64,000 bases of DNA, taken from contig NZ_JAKJHW010000004.1 in NCBI RefSeq assembly GCF_021646685.1, positions 239,722 to 303,721 on the forward strand. Reading direction: 5' to 3'. This stretch comes from Pseudalkalibacillus salsuginis (GTDB lineage: Bacteria; Bacillota; Bacilli; Bacillales; Fictibacillaceae). The stretch's first letter is position 1; each line of letters starts with the position of its first letter. A program made the translations under genes and the position numbers. Positions 1-8,772 of the stretch are shown here, piece by piece. Under the pieces are notes generated by a model that ran no database searches, was not told the DNA's origin, and saw only the letters and a program-made list of their open reading frames with translations.

Positions 1-2
1 TC

Positions 3-101
3 GGTTATGATCGATTACGAAACGAATTGCACAAACACTTTTCAGAAGAATATGTAAAAGGCTTTTGCTTTGATAATTTCTATAAAAGAATAAATTTTTA
101 G
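3..101 (+). CDS. C-terminal end of a CDS, possibly a membrane dipeptidase
   Basis: The window opens inside a reading frame that ends at TAG 99-101, giving about 32 residues that finish with GFCFDNFYKRINF. The pattern resembles the C-terminal end of M19-type (membrane) dipeptidases, where a GxxxxNFxR motif is usual. Such a gene often precedes korAB in Bacillus relatives, but that is from memory and the fragment is too short for a firm call. It runs in the same direction as korA and is separated from it by about 200 bases that contain a promoter. Confidence 0.4.
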   Translation, partial: GYDRLRNELHKHFSEEYVKGFCFDNFYKRINF

Positions 102-151
102 ATTTAGATACAATAGATGACTGAATATAGGAAATTTTCCTAAGAGAATAC

Positions 152-180
152 TTGCATTTTTATAGTGTTAGGTCTATTAT
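152..180 (+). promoter_or_regulatory. Putative sigma-A promoter of korAB
   Basis: TTGCAT at 152-157 and TATTAT at 175-180 are separated by exactly 17 bases, close to the TTGACA/TATAAT consensus. The site lies about 120 bases before korA, so a leader of that length would be transcribed. It is a prediction from sequence only. Confidence 0.5.
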
Positions 181-301
181 TGTAGACGTTATAAATCATT
201 TTTCTTCCTTAACCAAAGGGTTTTCTGACTCGGATGGTTCGGATGAAAAAATAACATACAATTGAAATTTTGATTGGAACAATAAAGGGGTGGAGTTCGA
301 A

Positions 302-2038
302 ATGGTAGATCAACTTTCATGGAAAGTTGGCGGACAACAGGGTGAAGGAATCGACAGCACTGGTGAAGTTTTTTCACTTGCTCAAAACCGATTAGGTTAT
401 TATCTCTATACATACCGTCACTTTTCTTCTCGTATTAAGGGAGGGCACACGAATAACAAAATCCGTGTTTCCACAAAGGAAATAGGTGCGGTTTCGGATG
501 ACTTGGATATCTTGGTGGCATTCGATCAGGAAACGATCGATGTAAACTACCACGAGTTGCACGAAGAAGGATTGATCATTGCAGACGCAAAGTTCAACCC
601 GACTGCTCCAGAGGACTGTAAAGCAAAGTTGTATGCGGTTCCTTTTACCGAAATTGCGAATGAATTAGGGACCTCATTAATGAAGAACATGGTTGCAATT
701 GGTGCGACAAGTGCGATACTTGGCCAATCGACAGAAGATTACCGTGAAATCGTTCAAGAAGTTTATGGTCGTAAAGGTGAAAAAGTGGTCGAGAAGAATA
801 TGGAGGCACTCCGTCAAGGTGCTGAGTATTTCAACGAGCAAGCAGGCGGTCCGATTGAGCGTCTTCAGCTGGAAAAAGCTGATGGTAAAAAGCGTATGTT
901 CATAATCGGGAACGATGCAATATCCCTCGGTTTCTTAGTCGGTGGTGTACGTTTCATGTCTGCTTACCCGATTACCCCAGCATCTGAAATCATGGAATAC
1001 ATGATCAAACACCTTCCTAAGTATGGCGGAACCGTCATCCAGACAGAGGATGAAATTGCAGCAGCGACGATGGCGATCGGGGCGAATTACGCAGGAGTCC
1101 GTACGATCACTGCATCTGCTGGGCCTGGTCTATCCCTTATGATGGAAGCGATCGGCCTTTCAGGTATCACTGAAACTCCACTCGTAATTGTTGATACCCA
1201 ACGTGGCGGTCCTTCTACGGGATTACCGACAAAACAAGAGCAATCTGATTTGATGGCGATGATCTATGGTACACATGGCGAGATTCCGAAAGTGGTTATC
1301 GCACCAAGTACTGCAGAAGAAGCGTTCTATGATGCTGTAGAAGCTTTGAACATTGCCGAGGAATATCAATGTCCTGTCATCGTGTTGTCAGACTTGCAGC
1401 TTTCATTAGGTAAGCAAACAGTCCAACCGCTTGATTACAGCAAGACAGAGATCCGCCGTGGGAAGCTCCAGGGTGATGAATTACCTGAGCTTGAAGCGAA
1501 AGAATACTTCAAACGTTATGAAGTGACTGAAGATGGGATTTCCCCTCGTGTCCTGCCTGGTACGAAGAATGGAATTTACCATGTGACAGGGGTGGAGCAT
1601 GACCAAACGGGTAAACCATCTGAAGTAGCAGCTAACCGCCAGGATCAGATGGACAAACGGAACAGGAAACTTCAAAATTTGAAGTTCAAAAACCCAATAT
1701 TCAAAAATGATAAGCATGATGAGGCTGATGTCCTTGTCGTCGGTTTCAATTCAACCCGCGGAGCGATTGAAGAAATGATGCCGCGTTTAGAGGACGACGG
1801 AATCAAAGTCAATCACGCACACGTACGCTTAGTGCACCCGTTCCCTGCAAAAGAAATGCAGGAAATGGTCGATTCTGCAAAGAAAGTCATCGTCGTTGAG
1901 AATAATTCAACCGGTCAACTTGCAAATATCATGAAGATGAACATTGGGAATCTTGATAAAATCAACAATGTGCTGAAATACAACGGGAATCCATTCCTGC
2001 CTTCAGAAATCTACACAAAATGCAAGGAGTTGTTATAG
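302..2038 (+). CDS. korA: 2-oxoacid:ferredoxin oxidoreductase, alpha subunit
   Basis: This is the fused gamma-alpha subunit of a 2-oxoacid:acceptor (2-oxoglutarate-type) oxidoreductase, which decarboxylates a 2-oxoacid to acyl-CoA and reduces ferredoxin in the cytoplasm. The N-terminal gamma domain starts with SWKVGGQQGEG (residues 6-16). The alpha pyrimidine-binding domain has SAYPITPASE near residue 220, and a C-terminal domain follows. The length, 578 residues, is normal. I chose ATG 302 because the ribosome site AAAGGGGTGG lies 8 bases before it; an in-frame GTG at 290 overlaps that site and is unlikely. The beta subunit starts one base after the stop, so the two chains are translationally coupled. 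The specificity (2-oxoglutarate rather than pyruvate) is inferred from Bacillus homologues. Confidence 0.93.
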   Translation: MVDQLSWKVGGQQGEGIDSTGEVFSLAQNRLGYYLYTYRHFSSRIKGGHTNNKIRVSTKEIGAVSDDLDILVAFDQETIDVNYHELHEEGLIIADAKFNPTAPEDCKAKLYAVPFTEIANELGTSLMKNMVAIGATSAILGQSTEDYREIVQEVYGRKGEKVVEKNMEALRQGAEYFNEQAGGPIERLQLEKADGKKRMFIIGNDAISLGFLVGGVRFMSAYPITPASEIMEYMIKHLPKYGGTVIQTEDEIAAATMAIGANYAGVRTITASAGPGLSLMMEAIGLSGITETPLVIVDTQRGGPSTGLPTKQEQSDLMAMIYGTHGEIPKVVIAPSTAEEAFYDAVEALNIAEEYQCPVIVLSDLQLSLGKQTVQPLDYSKTEIRRGKLQGDELPELEAKEYFKRYEVTEDGISPRVLPGTKNGIYHVTGVEHDQTGKPSEVAANRQDQMDKRNRKLQNLKFKNPIFKNDKHDEADVLVVGFNSTRGAIEEMMPRLEDDGIKVNHAHVRLVHPFPAKEMQEMVDSAKKVIVVENNSTGQLANIMKMNIGNLDKINNVLKYNGNPFLPSEIYTKCKELL

Positions 2039-2905
2039 ATGGCAACATTCAAAGATTTTCGTAACCAAGTAAAACCGAACTGGTGCCCAGGTTGTGGAGA
2101 TTTCTCTGTTCAGGCGGCAATCCAGCGCGCTGCTGCGAATATCGGCTTAGAACCAGATGATTTGGCTGTTGTTTCTGGAATCGGATGTTCCGGACGTATT
2201 TCAGGCTATATCAATTCTTATGGATTCCATGGTATTCATGGACGATCATTGCCGATCGCCCAAGGAGTTAAAATGGCGAATCGCGATCTGACTGTCATCG
2301 CATCCGGCGGTGATGGAGATGGATTCGCAATTGGTATGGGACATACGATCCATGCAATCCGTCGCAACATCGATGTGACATACATCGTCATGGACAACCA
2401 GATCTATGGTTTGACGAAGGGTCAGACATCTCCTCGTTCTGATTTCGGATTCAAAACGAAGAGTACCCCGGAAGGGTCTGTGGAATCGTCGATTTCGATC
2501 ATGGAAACAGCATTGACCGCTGGAGCGACATTCGTTGCCCAAAGCTTTTCCAGTGATTTGAAAGAATTGACCTCGTTGATTGAACAGGGGATCCAGCATA
2601 AAGGGTTCTCACTCATCAACGTGTTCAGCCCTTGTGTAACCTACAATAAGGTGAATACGTATGATTGGTTCAAAGAAAATCTAGTCAGCTTAGCTGATAT
2701 AGAGAGCTATGATTCTTCAAACCGTATGATTGCAATGCAAACATTGATGGAAAACAATGGCCTTGTCAAAGGTTTGATTTATCAGGATAAAAATAAGAAG
2801 TCATATCAAGATCTTGCCCATGGATACAGTGAAACGGCATTATCCAAAGCGGATCTAAGCATTGATGACGAACAATTTAATGAACTTATTTCCGAGTTCA
2901 TGTAA
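2039..2905 (+). CDS. korB: 2-oxoacid:ferredoxin oxidoreductase, beta subunit
   Basis: This beta subunit binds thiamine pyrophosphate and an iron-sulfur cluster and forms the catalytic complex with KorA. WCPGCGDFS at residues 15-23 is the cysteine-containing signature. GIGCSG and the TPP-magnesium motif GGDGDGFAIGMGH follow, and the 288-residue length is typical. ATG 2039 abuts the korA stop, with AAGGAG inside the last korA codons as ribosome site. The two genes form one transcript closed by a terminator. Replacement or bypass of 2-oxoglutarate dehydrogenase is a plausible role but cannot be read from the sequence. Confidence 0.93.
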   Translation: MATFKDFRNQVKPNWCPGCGDFSVQAAIQRAAANIGLEPDDLAVVSGIGCSGRISGYINSYGFHGIHGRSLPIAQGVKMANRDLTVIASGGDGDGFAIGMGHTIHAIRRNIDVTYIVMDNQIYGLTKGQTSPRSDFGFKTKSTPEGSVESSISIMETALTAGATFVAQSFSSDLKELTSLIEQGIQHKGFSLINVFSPCVTYNKVNTYDWFKENLVSLADIESYDSSNRMIAMQTLMENNGLVKGLIYQDKNKKSYQDLAHGYSETALSKADLSIDDEQFNELISEFM

Positions 2906-2919
2906 CCTAACCGTTTACT

Positions 2920-2953
2920 AAAAACCTCATCTTTAACCGGATGGGGTTTTTTG
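2920..2953 (+). terminator. Intrinsic terminator after korB
   Basis: AAAACCTCATC pairs with GGATGGGGTTTT around a short loop and runs into a T-tract. It lies 15 bases after the korB stop. Confidence 0.8.
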
Positions 2954-2955
2954 AA

Positions 2956-3164
2956 TGTTGTTTTCTAACGCCTGCGGCACCCCGACAGCCTCCTCTTCGG
3001 AATCTAGTTAAGCGCGGGTCGCTTCCGCTTTTGTTTAACCCGCTGAAAGCGAGTTATGTACGAAAACTTTCTTTTTGAATAAATCAACGATAATCAAAAT
3101 AAAAGTAAAAAAACGAAATATAAACAAAATAAGGTATAGTTTAAGGGGAGTAATTGCAAAATGA
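2956..3164. other. Intergenic region without a gene
   Basis: No reading frame with a ribosome site is seen. The stretch 2965-3060 is GC-richer than its surroundings and contains GCGGGTCGCTTCCGC and CCGCTGAAAGCGAG, similar to scattered short repeats of Bacillus genomes. From 3070 it is A-rich and probably holds the tdh promoter, although no clear -35/-10 pair stands out. Confidence 0.4.
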
Positions 3165-3216
3165 TATAGAGTGTCCTTCCATCAGTGATAACCGTATGTC
3201 CGCTCTATAAGGACAC
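3165..3216 (+). promoter_or_regulatory. Candidate structured leader before tdh (pseudoknot or switch)
   Basis: Two adjacent 7-base segments, TATAGAG (3165-3171) and TGTCCTT (3172-3178), each have a perfect complement downstream in the same order: CTCTATA (3203-3209) and AAGGACA (3209-3215). The two helices interleave, so the RNA can form an H-type pseudoknot or flip between two hairpins. It lies 75 bases before the tdh start. I know no named riboswitch with this arrangement, and the function is unknown. Confidence 0.35.
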
Positions 3217-3290
3217 ACCTTTACTGCTTAATGTTGTCATGATACAATTTCAGAGGGTAGTCTATTGTGGAATTAAAAGGAGTGTACACC

Positions 3291-4331
3291 GTGGAAGGAA
3301 AAATGAAAGCGATTATTAAGCACCATCGCGATAAAGGCGCTAAGCTCAAGATGGTAGATATCCCTCAAATAAAAAAAGATGAAGCATTGATCAAAGTAAA
3401 GGCCACTTCCATTTGTGGTACAGACGTACATATTTATGCCTGGGACGAATGGTCAGCAAGCAGAGTTCATCCCCCTTATATATTTGGTCATGAGTTTGCA
3501 GGAGAAGTCGTAGAAGTTGGGGCTGAAGTTACCAACGTCAAAATTGGTGACTCCGTTTCTGCAGAGACCCATATCGTTTGTGGGGAATGCCCGCAATGCT
3601 TGACCGGGAATGCCCACATATGCCGGAATACAAAAATCATTGGTGTAGACATCGATGGATGTTTTGCAGAATACGTCGCACTTCCAGCTAAAAATTTATG
3701 GGTAAATGACCCTGACCTGCCTATGGCTGTCGGTTCAGTGCAGGAACCAATGGGAAATGCTGTCCATACTATACTCGCTGGTGATGTTGCAGGCAGAACG
3801 GTAGCGGTTATCGGGTGCGGGCCGATTGGACTTATGGCTGTCGGTGTCGCAAAGGCTGCCGGTGCCTCCCAGGTGATCGCATATGATCTGAATGAATACC
3901 GCTTGAATCTTGCAAAAGAAATGGGTGCGACGACGACAGTCAATTCAAAAGAACAAGACCCTGTTGAAGTCACTATGAGACTGACAGATGGAAACGGTGT
4001 CGAGGTTGTCTGTGAAATGTCTGGACATCCAGCAGCGATCGATCAGGGATTCAAGATGCTTACCAATGGTGGACGTATGTCGATTTTGAGTCTGCCTGTC
4101 AAACCTGTAGAAGTCGACATTACGAATGATATCGTGTTCAAGGGAATTACAGTCCAAGGGATCACAGGACGAAAAATGTTCGAAACGTGGCGCCAGGTAG
4201 CGGGACTCCTGGGGTCAGGGCAGGTGGATGTTGAAAAGATGATTACACATGAATTCCCGCTAGAAGATTTTGAAAAGGGCTTTGAATTGATGCTGCAAGG
4301 AAAATGTGGAAAAGTGGTATTGAAGCCTTAA
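3291..4331 (+). CDS. tdh: L-threonine 3-dehydrogenase
   Basis: This zinc-dependent, medium-chain dehydrogenase oxidises L-threonine to 2-amino-3-ketobutyrate with NAD+. Catalytic zinc ligands are visible as ICGTDVH (Cys42) and GHE (His67, Glu68). The structural zinc site is CGECPQC plus a fourth Cys in AHIC. The NAD-binding glycine motif is GCGPIGLMA, and the C-terminal part contains ITGRKMFETW. I chose GTG 3291, giving 346 residues, because AAAGGAG lies 8 bases upstream and the N-terminus then matches Bacillus Tdh. The upstream GTG 3267 has no ribosome site. The next gene, kbl, uses the product, so the pair forms the threonine-to-glycine pathway. Confidence 0.95.
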   Translation: MEGKMKAIIKHHRDKGAKLKMVDIPQIKKDEALIKVKATSICGTDVHIYAWDEWSASRVHPPYIFGHEFAGEVVEVGAEVTNVKIGDSVSAETHIVCGECPQCLTGNAHICRNTKIIGVDIDGCFAEYVALPAKNLWVNDPDLPMAVGSVQEPMGNAVHTILAGDVAGRTVAVIGCGPIGLMAVGVAKAAGASQVIAYDLNEYRLNLAKEMGATTTVNSKEQDPVEVTMRLTDGNGVEVVCEMSGHPAAIDQGFKMLTNGGRMSILSLPVKPVEVDITNDIVFKGITVQGITGRKMFETWRQVAGLLGSGQVDVEKMITHEFPLEDFEKGFELMLQGKCGKVVLKP

Positions 4332-4385
4332 TAAGAGGTTTTCCATGAATTATTGCAATCATTATCATGATAGGAGGAATGAGTA

Positions 4386-5561
4386 GTGAAAGGTTTTGAG
4401 TATCTGCAAAACGAACTTGATCAAATGAAGTCTGAAGGTGTATTCCGCGAATTGATCCCTTTAGAATCTGAACAAGGAGCAAGGGTCGTTATCAAAGGAA
4501 AAGAAGTCATCCAGTTATCATCCAACAACTATTTTGGCCTTACCGACCATCCGCGGATGAAGGAGGCTGCCATGGAAGCCGTTGAAAATTACGGAGTAGG
4601 GACAGGATCTGTCCGTACGATTGCGGGTACGTTAGCGATGCATGAAGAATATGAGAAAAAGCTCGCAGAATTCAAGCATACTGAAGCGGCTCTCGTTTTC
4701 CAATCCGGGTTCACGACGAACCAGGGTGTTCTATCATCCATCTTGACGAAGGAAGATGTCGTCATTTCAGATGAATTGAACCATGCTTCGATCATCGATG
4801 GAATCCGTCTGACCAAAGCTGATAGAAAAATCTACAATCATGTCGATGTTGAAGATCTTGAGCGTGCCTTAAAAGAATCTTCCGATTACCGTGTCCGTCT
4901 CGTCGTAACAGATGGAGTGTTCTCTATGGACGGAAACATCGCACCGCTTCCTGAAATCGTGGAGCTTTGTGAAAAATATGATGCGATCCTTATGGTGGAT
5001 GATGCGCATTCAAGTGGTGTCCTTGGTCGAAACGGCCGTGGATCGATCGATCACTTTGACTTGAATGGGCGTGTACATATCCAAGTCGGAACGCTCAGCA
5101 AGGCAATTGGAGTATTAGGCGGATATGTTGCAAGCACACAAGCATTAAGAGATTATCTCGTTCATAAAGGACGTCCATTCTTATTCAGCACATCCCATCC
5201 TCCAGCAGTGACAGCAGCATGCTCAGCCGCGATAGATGTCCTTTTAGAAGAACCAGAATTGATCGAAAAGCTATGGGAGAACGCAAAATTCTTCAAAGAC
5301 GGTCTGAGGCAGCTTGGGTTTGATACTGGTAAAAGTGAAACACCGATCACCCCTGTTGTTGTAGGTGACGCGGCACTGGCTCATAAGCTTTCTGATAAAC
5401 TATTCGAGTATGGCGTATTTGCCCAGGGGATCGGCTTCCCGACTGTAGCAAAAGGATCAGCTCGAGTACGTACTATCGTGACTGCACAGCATAGTAGGGA
5501 AGACTTGCAAGAAGCGCTTGACGCATTTGAAAAGGCTGGTAAAGAACTGAATATCATTTAA
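4386..5561 (+). CDS. kbl: Glycine C-acetyltransferase (2-amino-3-ketobutyrate CoA ligase)
   Basis: This PLP enzyme of the alpha-oxoamine synthase family cleaves 2-amino-3-ketobutyrate with CoA to glycine and acetyl-CoA. The family features are SSNNYFGL near the N-terminus, the PLP contact VDDAHSSG, and the PLP-lysine motif [13 protein letters not shown]. The 391-residue length is normal. The start is GTG 4386 with TAGGAGGA upstream. It lies 54 bases after tdh on the same strand, as in Bacillus. The related BioF shares the fold, but pairing with tdh supports Kbl. Confidence 0.94.
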   Translation: MKGFEYLQNELDQMKSEGVFRELIPLESEQGARVVIKGKEVIQLSSNNYFGLTDHPRMKEAAMEAVENYGVGTGSVRTIAGTLAMHEEYEKKLAEFKHTEAALVFQSGFTTNQGVLSSILTKEDVVISDELNHASIIDGIRLTKADRKIYNHVDVEDLERALKESSDYRVRLVVTDGVFSMDGNIAPLPEIVELCEKYDAILMVDDAHSSGVLGRNGRGSIDHFDLNGRVHIQVGTLSKAIGVLGGYVASTQALRDYLVHKGRPFLFSTSHPPAVTAACSAAIDVLLEEPELIEKLWENAKFFKDGLRQLGFDTGKSETPITPVVVGDAALAHKLSDKLFEYGVFAQGIGFPTVAKGSARVRTIVTAQHSREDLQEALDAFEKAGKELNII

Positions 5562-5572
5562 TATTGGAAAAC

Positions 5573-5696
5573 AAAAGGGCTGTCCCAAAACAATCGTGTC
5601 ACACAACACCAATACAGCATTTTTATCAATACCACGCTTCCTCAAAATGTTGTTCAAAAAAGGTGAAGTCAGACACTTATGGGACTGCCCCTTTTT
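5573..5696 (+). repeat. Inverted-repeat (MITE-like) element, copy 1
   Basis: The element starts with AAAAGGGCTGTCCC and ends with the near complement GGGACTGCCCCTTTT, enclosing about 95 bases. A second copy lies at 7894-8010 in the same orientation, with the same internal words (CAATCGTGTCA, AAAATGTTGTTC, GGTGAAGTCAGACACTTATGGGAC). The ends resemble the GGCTGTCCC-type termini of some Firmicutes insertion sequences. It encodes nothing and, as a hairpin with flanking T-tract, may also end the tdh-kbl transcript. Confidence 0.75.
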
Positions 5697-5841
5697 CAGT
5701 ATAAGTCCATCCAAAGCTCAAACCTGGTTGTGCAAGTTTTTTTCATGTGACTTGACTTTTCTGGCATCAATATCTTCTTTCAAATTCTCACCCATTTTCC
5801 TTGTAGTATACACTAATTGTATATTCGACTACTGATCTTCA

Positions 5842-5870
5842 TGGTCAAGCGTACCTGAATTTGTTATAAT
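5842..5870 (+). promoter_or_regulatory. Putative promoter of miaB-ricA
   Basis: TGGTCA at 5842-5847 and a perfect TATAAT at 5865-5870 are 17 bases apart, ending about 80 bases before miaB. Confidence 0.55.
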
Positions 5871-5948
5871 AAACTAGTTAACTACACAGATTATTAGGAC
5901 CTTAAAGCGTTTATATAGAATTAGATTTTGAAGTAAGGAGTGAGAAGA

Positions 5949-7469
5949 TTGAAAAAGGATACCTCCGTAATCGAATCACCGGAACATAAGAAAGAAGCAA
6001 AAGATTACTCGAAGTATTTTCAAACAACGTATCAGCCTCCATCCCTGAAGGATGCGAAACGCCGGGGAAAGGAAAAGATCCAGTTTCATAAAGACTTTAC
6101 GATAGATGATGACTTCAAAAATATCGGACAGGGGAAAAAGTTCTTGATCCGTACGTATGGTTGTCAAATGAATGAACATGATACTGAAGTCATGGCAGGG
6201 ATATTGACGGATATGGGATTCGAATCGACTACAGACACAAAGGATGCGGATGTCATCCTGCTCAATACGTGTGCAATTCGAGAAAATGCTGAAAACAAAG
6301 TATTTGGGGAGATCGGCCACTTGAAGCCGCTCAAGCTTGAAAAACCCGGCCTGATCCTCGGGATATGTGGTTGTATGTCCCAGGAAGAGTCTGTCGTCAA
6401 TAAAATCATGCAAAAGCACCAGCATATCGATTTGATTTTCGGTACGCACAATATCCACCGACTTCCACAATTAATTAAAAATGCTGTCTTCAGTAAAGAG
6501 ATGGTCATTGAAGTATGGTCGAAGGAAGGAGATATCGTTGAGAATCTTCCCAGAGTGCGTAAGGGGAATATCAAAGGATGGGTCAATATCATGTATGGCT
6601 GCGATAAATTCTGTACCTATTGTATCGTCCCTTATACAAGAGGTAAGGAACGGAGCCGCCAGCCAGAAGATATCATTGAAGAAGTACGACATCTTGCAAG
6701 AAACGGTTACCAAGAAATCACTTTGCTTGGGCAGAATGTCAATGCATATGGAAAAGATTTTGATGATATGGAGTATGGGCTTGGAGACTTGATGGATGAG
6801 ATACGTAAGATCGACATCCCGCGTGTCCGTTTCACAACAAGCCATCCACGGGATTTTGACGATCATCTTATTGATGTCCTGACAAAAGGCGGGAACCTTG
6901 TCGAGCATATCCATTTGCCTGTCCAACATGGAAGTTCTGATGTGTTGAAGTTGATGGCGCGTAAATATACAAGGGAACACTATATGGAGCTTGTACAAAA
7001 GATCAAGAACAAGATTCCACAAGCTGTCTTTACGACAGATATCATCGTTGGGTTCCCGAACGAAACCGAAGAACAATTTGAAGAAACCTTGTCGCTTGTG
7101 AGAGAAGTTGAATACGATATGGCCTTCACATTTATCTATTCACCAAGGGACGGTACTCCTGCTGCGAAGATGGAGGACAATGTACCGATGGAAGTGAAAA
7201 AAGAACGTCTTCAACGACTGAACAGCGTCATGAATGAAATCTTCCTTAAGAAGAACAAGGCATTGGATGGTCAGGTCGTGGAAGTATTGGTTGAAGGGGA
7301 AAGTAAAAAAGACCCTGATGTGCTGGCTGGTTATACCAGAACGAATAAACTGGTGCATTTCCGGGGACCGAAATCGTTGATTGGTAAACTTGTCAATGTG
7401 AAAGTGACAGATCCTAAAACATGGAGTCTCAATGGTGAGCTTGTAGAAACGGCAGAGGTGAGGGTATAA
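5949..7469 (+). CDS. miaB: tRNA-2-methylthio-N6-dimethylallyladenosine synthase
   Basis: This radical-SAM methylthiotransferase converts i6A37 to ms2i6A37 in tRNA, the step after MiaA. The N-terminal MTTase domain carries three cluster cysteines (Cys72 in YGCQMNEHD, one in [10 protein letters not shown], one in GICGCM). The radical-SAM motif is GCDKFCTYC (Cys218, 222, 225). HLPVQHGS and a C-terminal TRAM domain (VLVEGESKK onward) follow. Length is 506 residues. I chose TTG 5949 because TAAGGAGTG precedes it by about 6 bases; GTG 5940 would overlap that site. It overlaps ricA by one base. As in B. subtilis, miaB is followed by ricA. Confidence 0.94.
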   Translation: MKKDTSVIESPEHKKEAKDYSKYFQTTYQPPSLKDAKRRGKEKIQFHKDFTIDDDFKNIGQGKKFLIRTYGCQMNEHDTEVMAGILTDMGFESTTDTKDADVILLNTCAIRENAENKVFGEIGHLKPLKLEKPGLILGICGCMSQEESVVNKIMQKHQHIDLIFGTHNIHRLPQLIKNAVFSKEMVIEVWSKEGDIVENLPRVRKGNIKGWVNIMYGCDKFCTYCIVPYTRGKERSRQPEDIIEEVRHLARNGYQEITLLGQNVNAYGKDFDDMEYGLGDLMDEIRKIDIPRVRFTTSHPRDFDDHLIDVLTKGGNLVEHIHLPVQHGSSDVLKLMARKYTREHYMELVQKIKNKIPQAVFTTDIIVGFPNETEEQFEETLSLVREVEYDMAFTFIYSPRDGTPAAKMEDNVPMEVKKERLQRLNSVMNEIFLKKNKALDGQVVEVLVEGESKKDPDVLAGYTRTNKLVHFRGPKSLIGKLVNVKVTDPKTWSLNGELVETAEVRV

Positions 7470-7888
7470 TGGCACACTATACTAGGAAACAGGTTATTGA
7501 AAAAGCAGAAGAGCTGGCGAAAATGATCTCTTCGACAGAAGAAGTGGACTTCTTCAAAAAAGCGGAAGAAAAAATAAACGAAAATGATAAAGTACAAAAG
7601 TTGATCGGTAAAATCAAAATGTATCAACAGGAAGCGGTCAACCTTCAGCACTATCAAAAGCACGAGGCGCTGAAAAGAGTGGAAGACAAGCTTGCGAGCC
7701 TTCATGCTGAAGTGGACGCCATTCCGATCGTAATGGAATTCAAGCAATCACAAACAGATGTGAACGACCTTTTACAGTTGATCACCTCCACGATTTCGAA
7801 TACTGTAACGAATGAAATCATTCGTGAAACAGGCGGTGATCAGTTGAAGGGGATGACAGGATCAGCAGTCAAACATAAACGATATTAA
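7469..7888 (+). CDS. ricA: RicA (YmcA) regulator of RNA processing and development
   Basis: RicA (YlbF/YmcA family) is known in B. subtilis to act with RicF and RicT as a partner of RNase Y and to promote biofilm formation, competence and sporulation. The 139-residue protein is almost all helical and keeps the family core: AKMISSTEEVDFFKKAEE, INENDKV and FKQSQTDVNDLLQLI. The ATG shares a base with the miaB stop (TAATG), so translation is coupled. The C-terminus ends TGSAVKHKRY and the protein has no cysteine, whereas the B. subtilis protein has a cysteine near its C-terminus implicated in iron-sulfur binding. cotE does not follow directly, unlike in B. subtilis. Confidence 0.92.
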   Translation: MAHYTRKQVIEKAEELAKMISSTEEVDFFKKAEEKINENDKVQKLIGKIKMYQQEAVNLQHYQKHEALKRVEDKLASLHAEVDAIPIVMEFKQSQTDVNDLLQLITSTISNTVTNEIIRETGGDQLKGMTGSAVKHKRY

Positions 7889-7893
7889 TACAC

Positions 7894-8010
7894 GGAGCTG
7901 TCCCAAAGCAATCGTGTCAGACACACCAACACAACATTTTGTATTCATCACGATTTTTTACAAAATGTTGTTCGGAATGGTGAAGTCAGACACTTATGGG
8001 ACAGCCCTTT
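7894..8010 (+). repeat. Inverted-repeat (MITE-like) element, copy 2
   Basis: This is the second copy of the element at 5573-5696. It starts GGAGCTGTCCC just after the ricA stop and ends GGGACAGCCC followed by a T-rich tract. It contains the same internal words, including an identical stretch with GTGAAGTCAGACACTTATGG. The two copies bracket miaB-ricA as direct repeats. Confidence 0.75.
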
Positions 8011-8278
8011 CTTTTGATTCTAAAAAATCGTTGCTAATTGAATGCTGATAAGGAAATGAAAGCTGGAAATATTTAGACCGCATCAGTCCTCTGTTGCGGT
8101 CGATACATTGATTTACATCTAATGTATGAGCCCACGAAGAACCGAACTTTGTTTGGGTCGATCCCCTCGTCAGCCTACCATTAACCTAGTGACTAGGCGG
8201 GTGTTTCTGCTTTTCTTTCGTCCGCGGAAAGCCAAATTTGTAAAGCAACAATCTATACGAGATTACTTTCCAGAAAAT
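8011..8278. other. Intergenic region without a gene
   Basis: No coding frame with a ribosome site is seen. It contains a hairpin (GACCGCA near 8077 with TGCGGTC near 8096) and, near 8200-8240, GC-richer sequence with TTTCGTCCGCGGAAAGC, similar in style to the block after korB. It is the convergent gap between the ricA and germination operons. Confidence 0.4.
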
Positions 8279-8749
8279 TCATGAAGCAGCATTGATGGAC
8301 TGCTTCAATCGTTCAAACAGAAATTTCAAGACGACTGCCATCAGAAAATAGATGATAAAAGAATACATATGGCTCCAATTCAGCTGCTCATAAAATCCCA
8401 AATGGATGAAAAGCGGTTCAATGATGAACGCCCCTGTTCCAGAGAGCAGGGAAGCAGCCAGAATGTAGCGCTTCCATGTATGGACCATTTGATAGGTGAT
8501 CATATAGCCGACTGGGAGAGCGGCATAATCCATCGGGACAAAATGGGGCACTTGATCGAACAATTTTTCATGGTATACCCACCATCCGTTATGGACTCCC
8601 ATCGTATCGATGAAAATAGCAATGATCGAGACGAGTGATCCAAAAGTTAAGACTTCAAATATACGGGTTCGATCAAAAACTTTCCACCATATTAACCAAG
8701 GAAGAATGAACAATAGCAAACTGATCAACTTTTGTATAAGGATATTCAT
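8279..8749 (-). CDS. CBO0543-type membrane protein, distal gene of ger operon
   Basis: This 156-residue integral membrane protein has about five hydrophobic segments, starting with LISLLLFILPWLIWW. The middle contains the conserved-looking HNGWWVYHEKLFDQVPHF and MDYAALPVGYM. I associate this pattern with the CBO0543 family of spore-former membrane proteins, whose role is not established. It lies 23 bases after the next upstream minus-strand gene, itself a similar protein, and both sit at the end of the gerA-gerB-gerC transcript. A role in spore germination or the spore membrane is an inference from position only. Confidence 0.6.
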   Translation of the reverse strand: MNILIQKLISLLLFILPWLIWWKVFDRTRIFEVLTFGSLVSIIAIFIDTMGVHNGWWVYHEKLFDQVPHFVPMDYAALPVGYMITYQMVHTWKRYILAASLLSGTGAFIIEPLFIHLGFYEQLNWSHMYSFIIYFLMAVVLKFLFERLKQSINAAS

Positions 8750-8772
8750 AAGATAAGCTCACCTTCTGCTTG

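Noticed and set aside
290..301. GTG start for korA at 290
   Set aside because: It overlaps the ribosome-binding site used by ATG 302.
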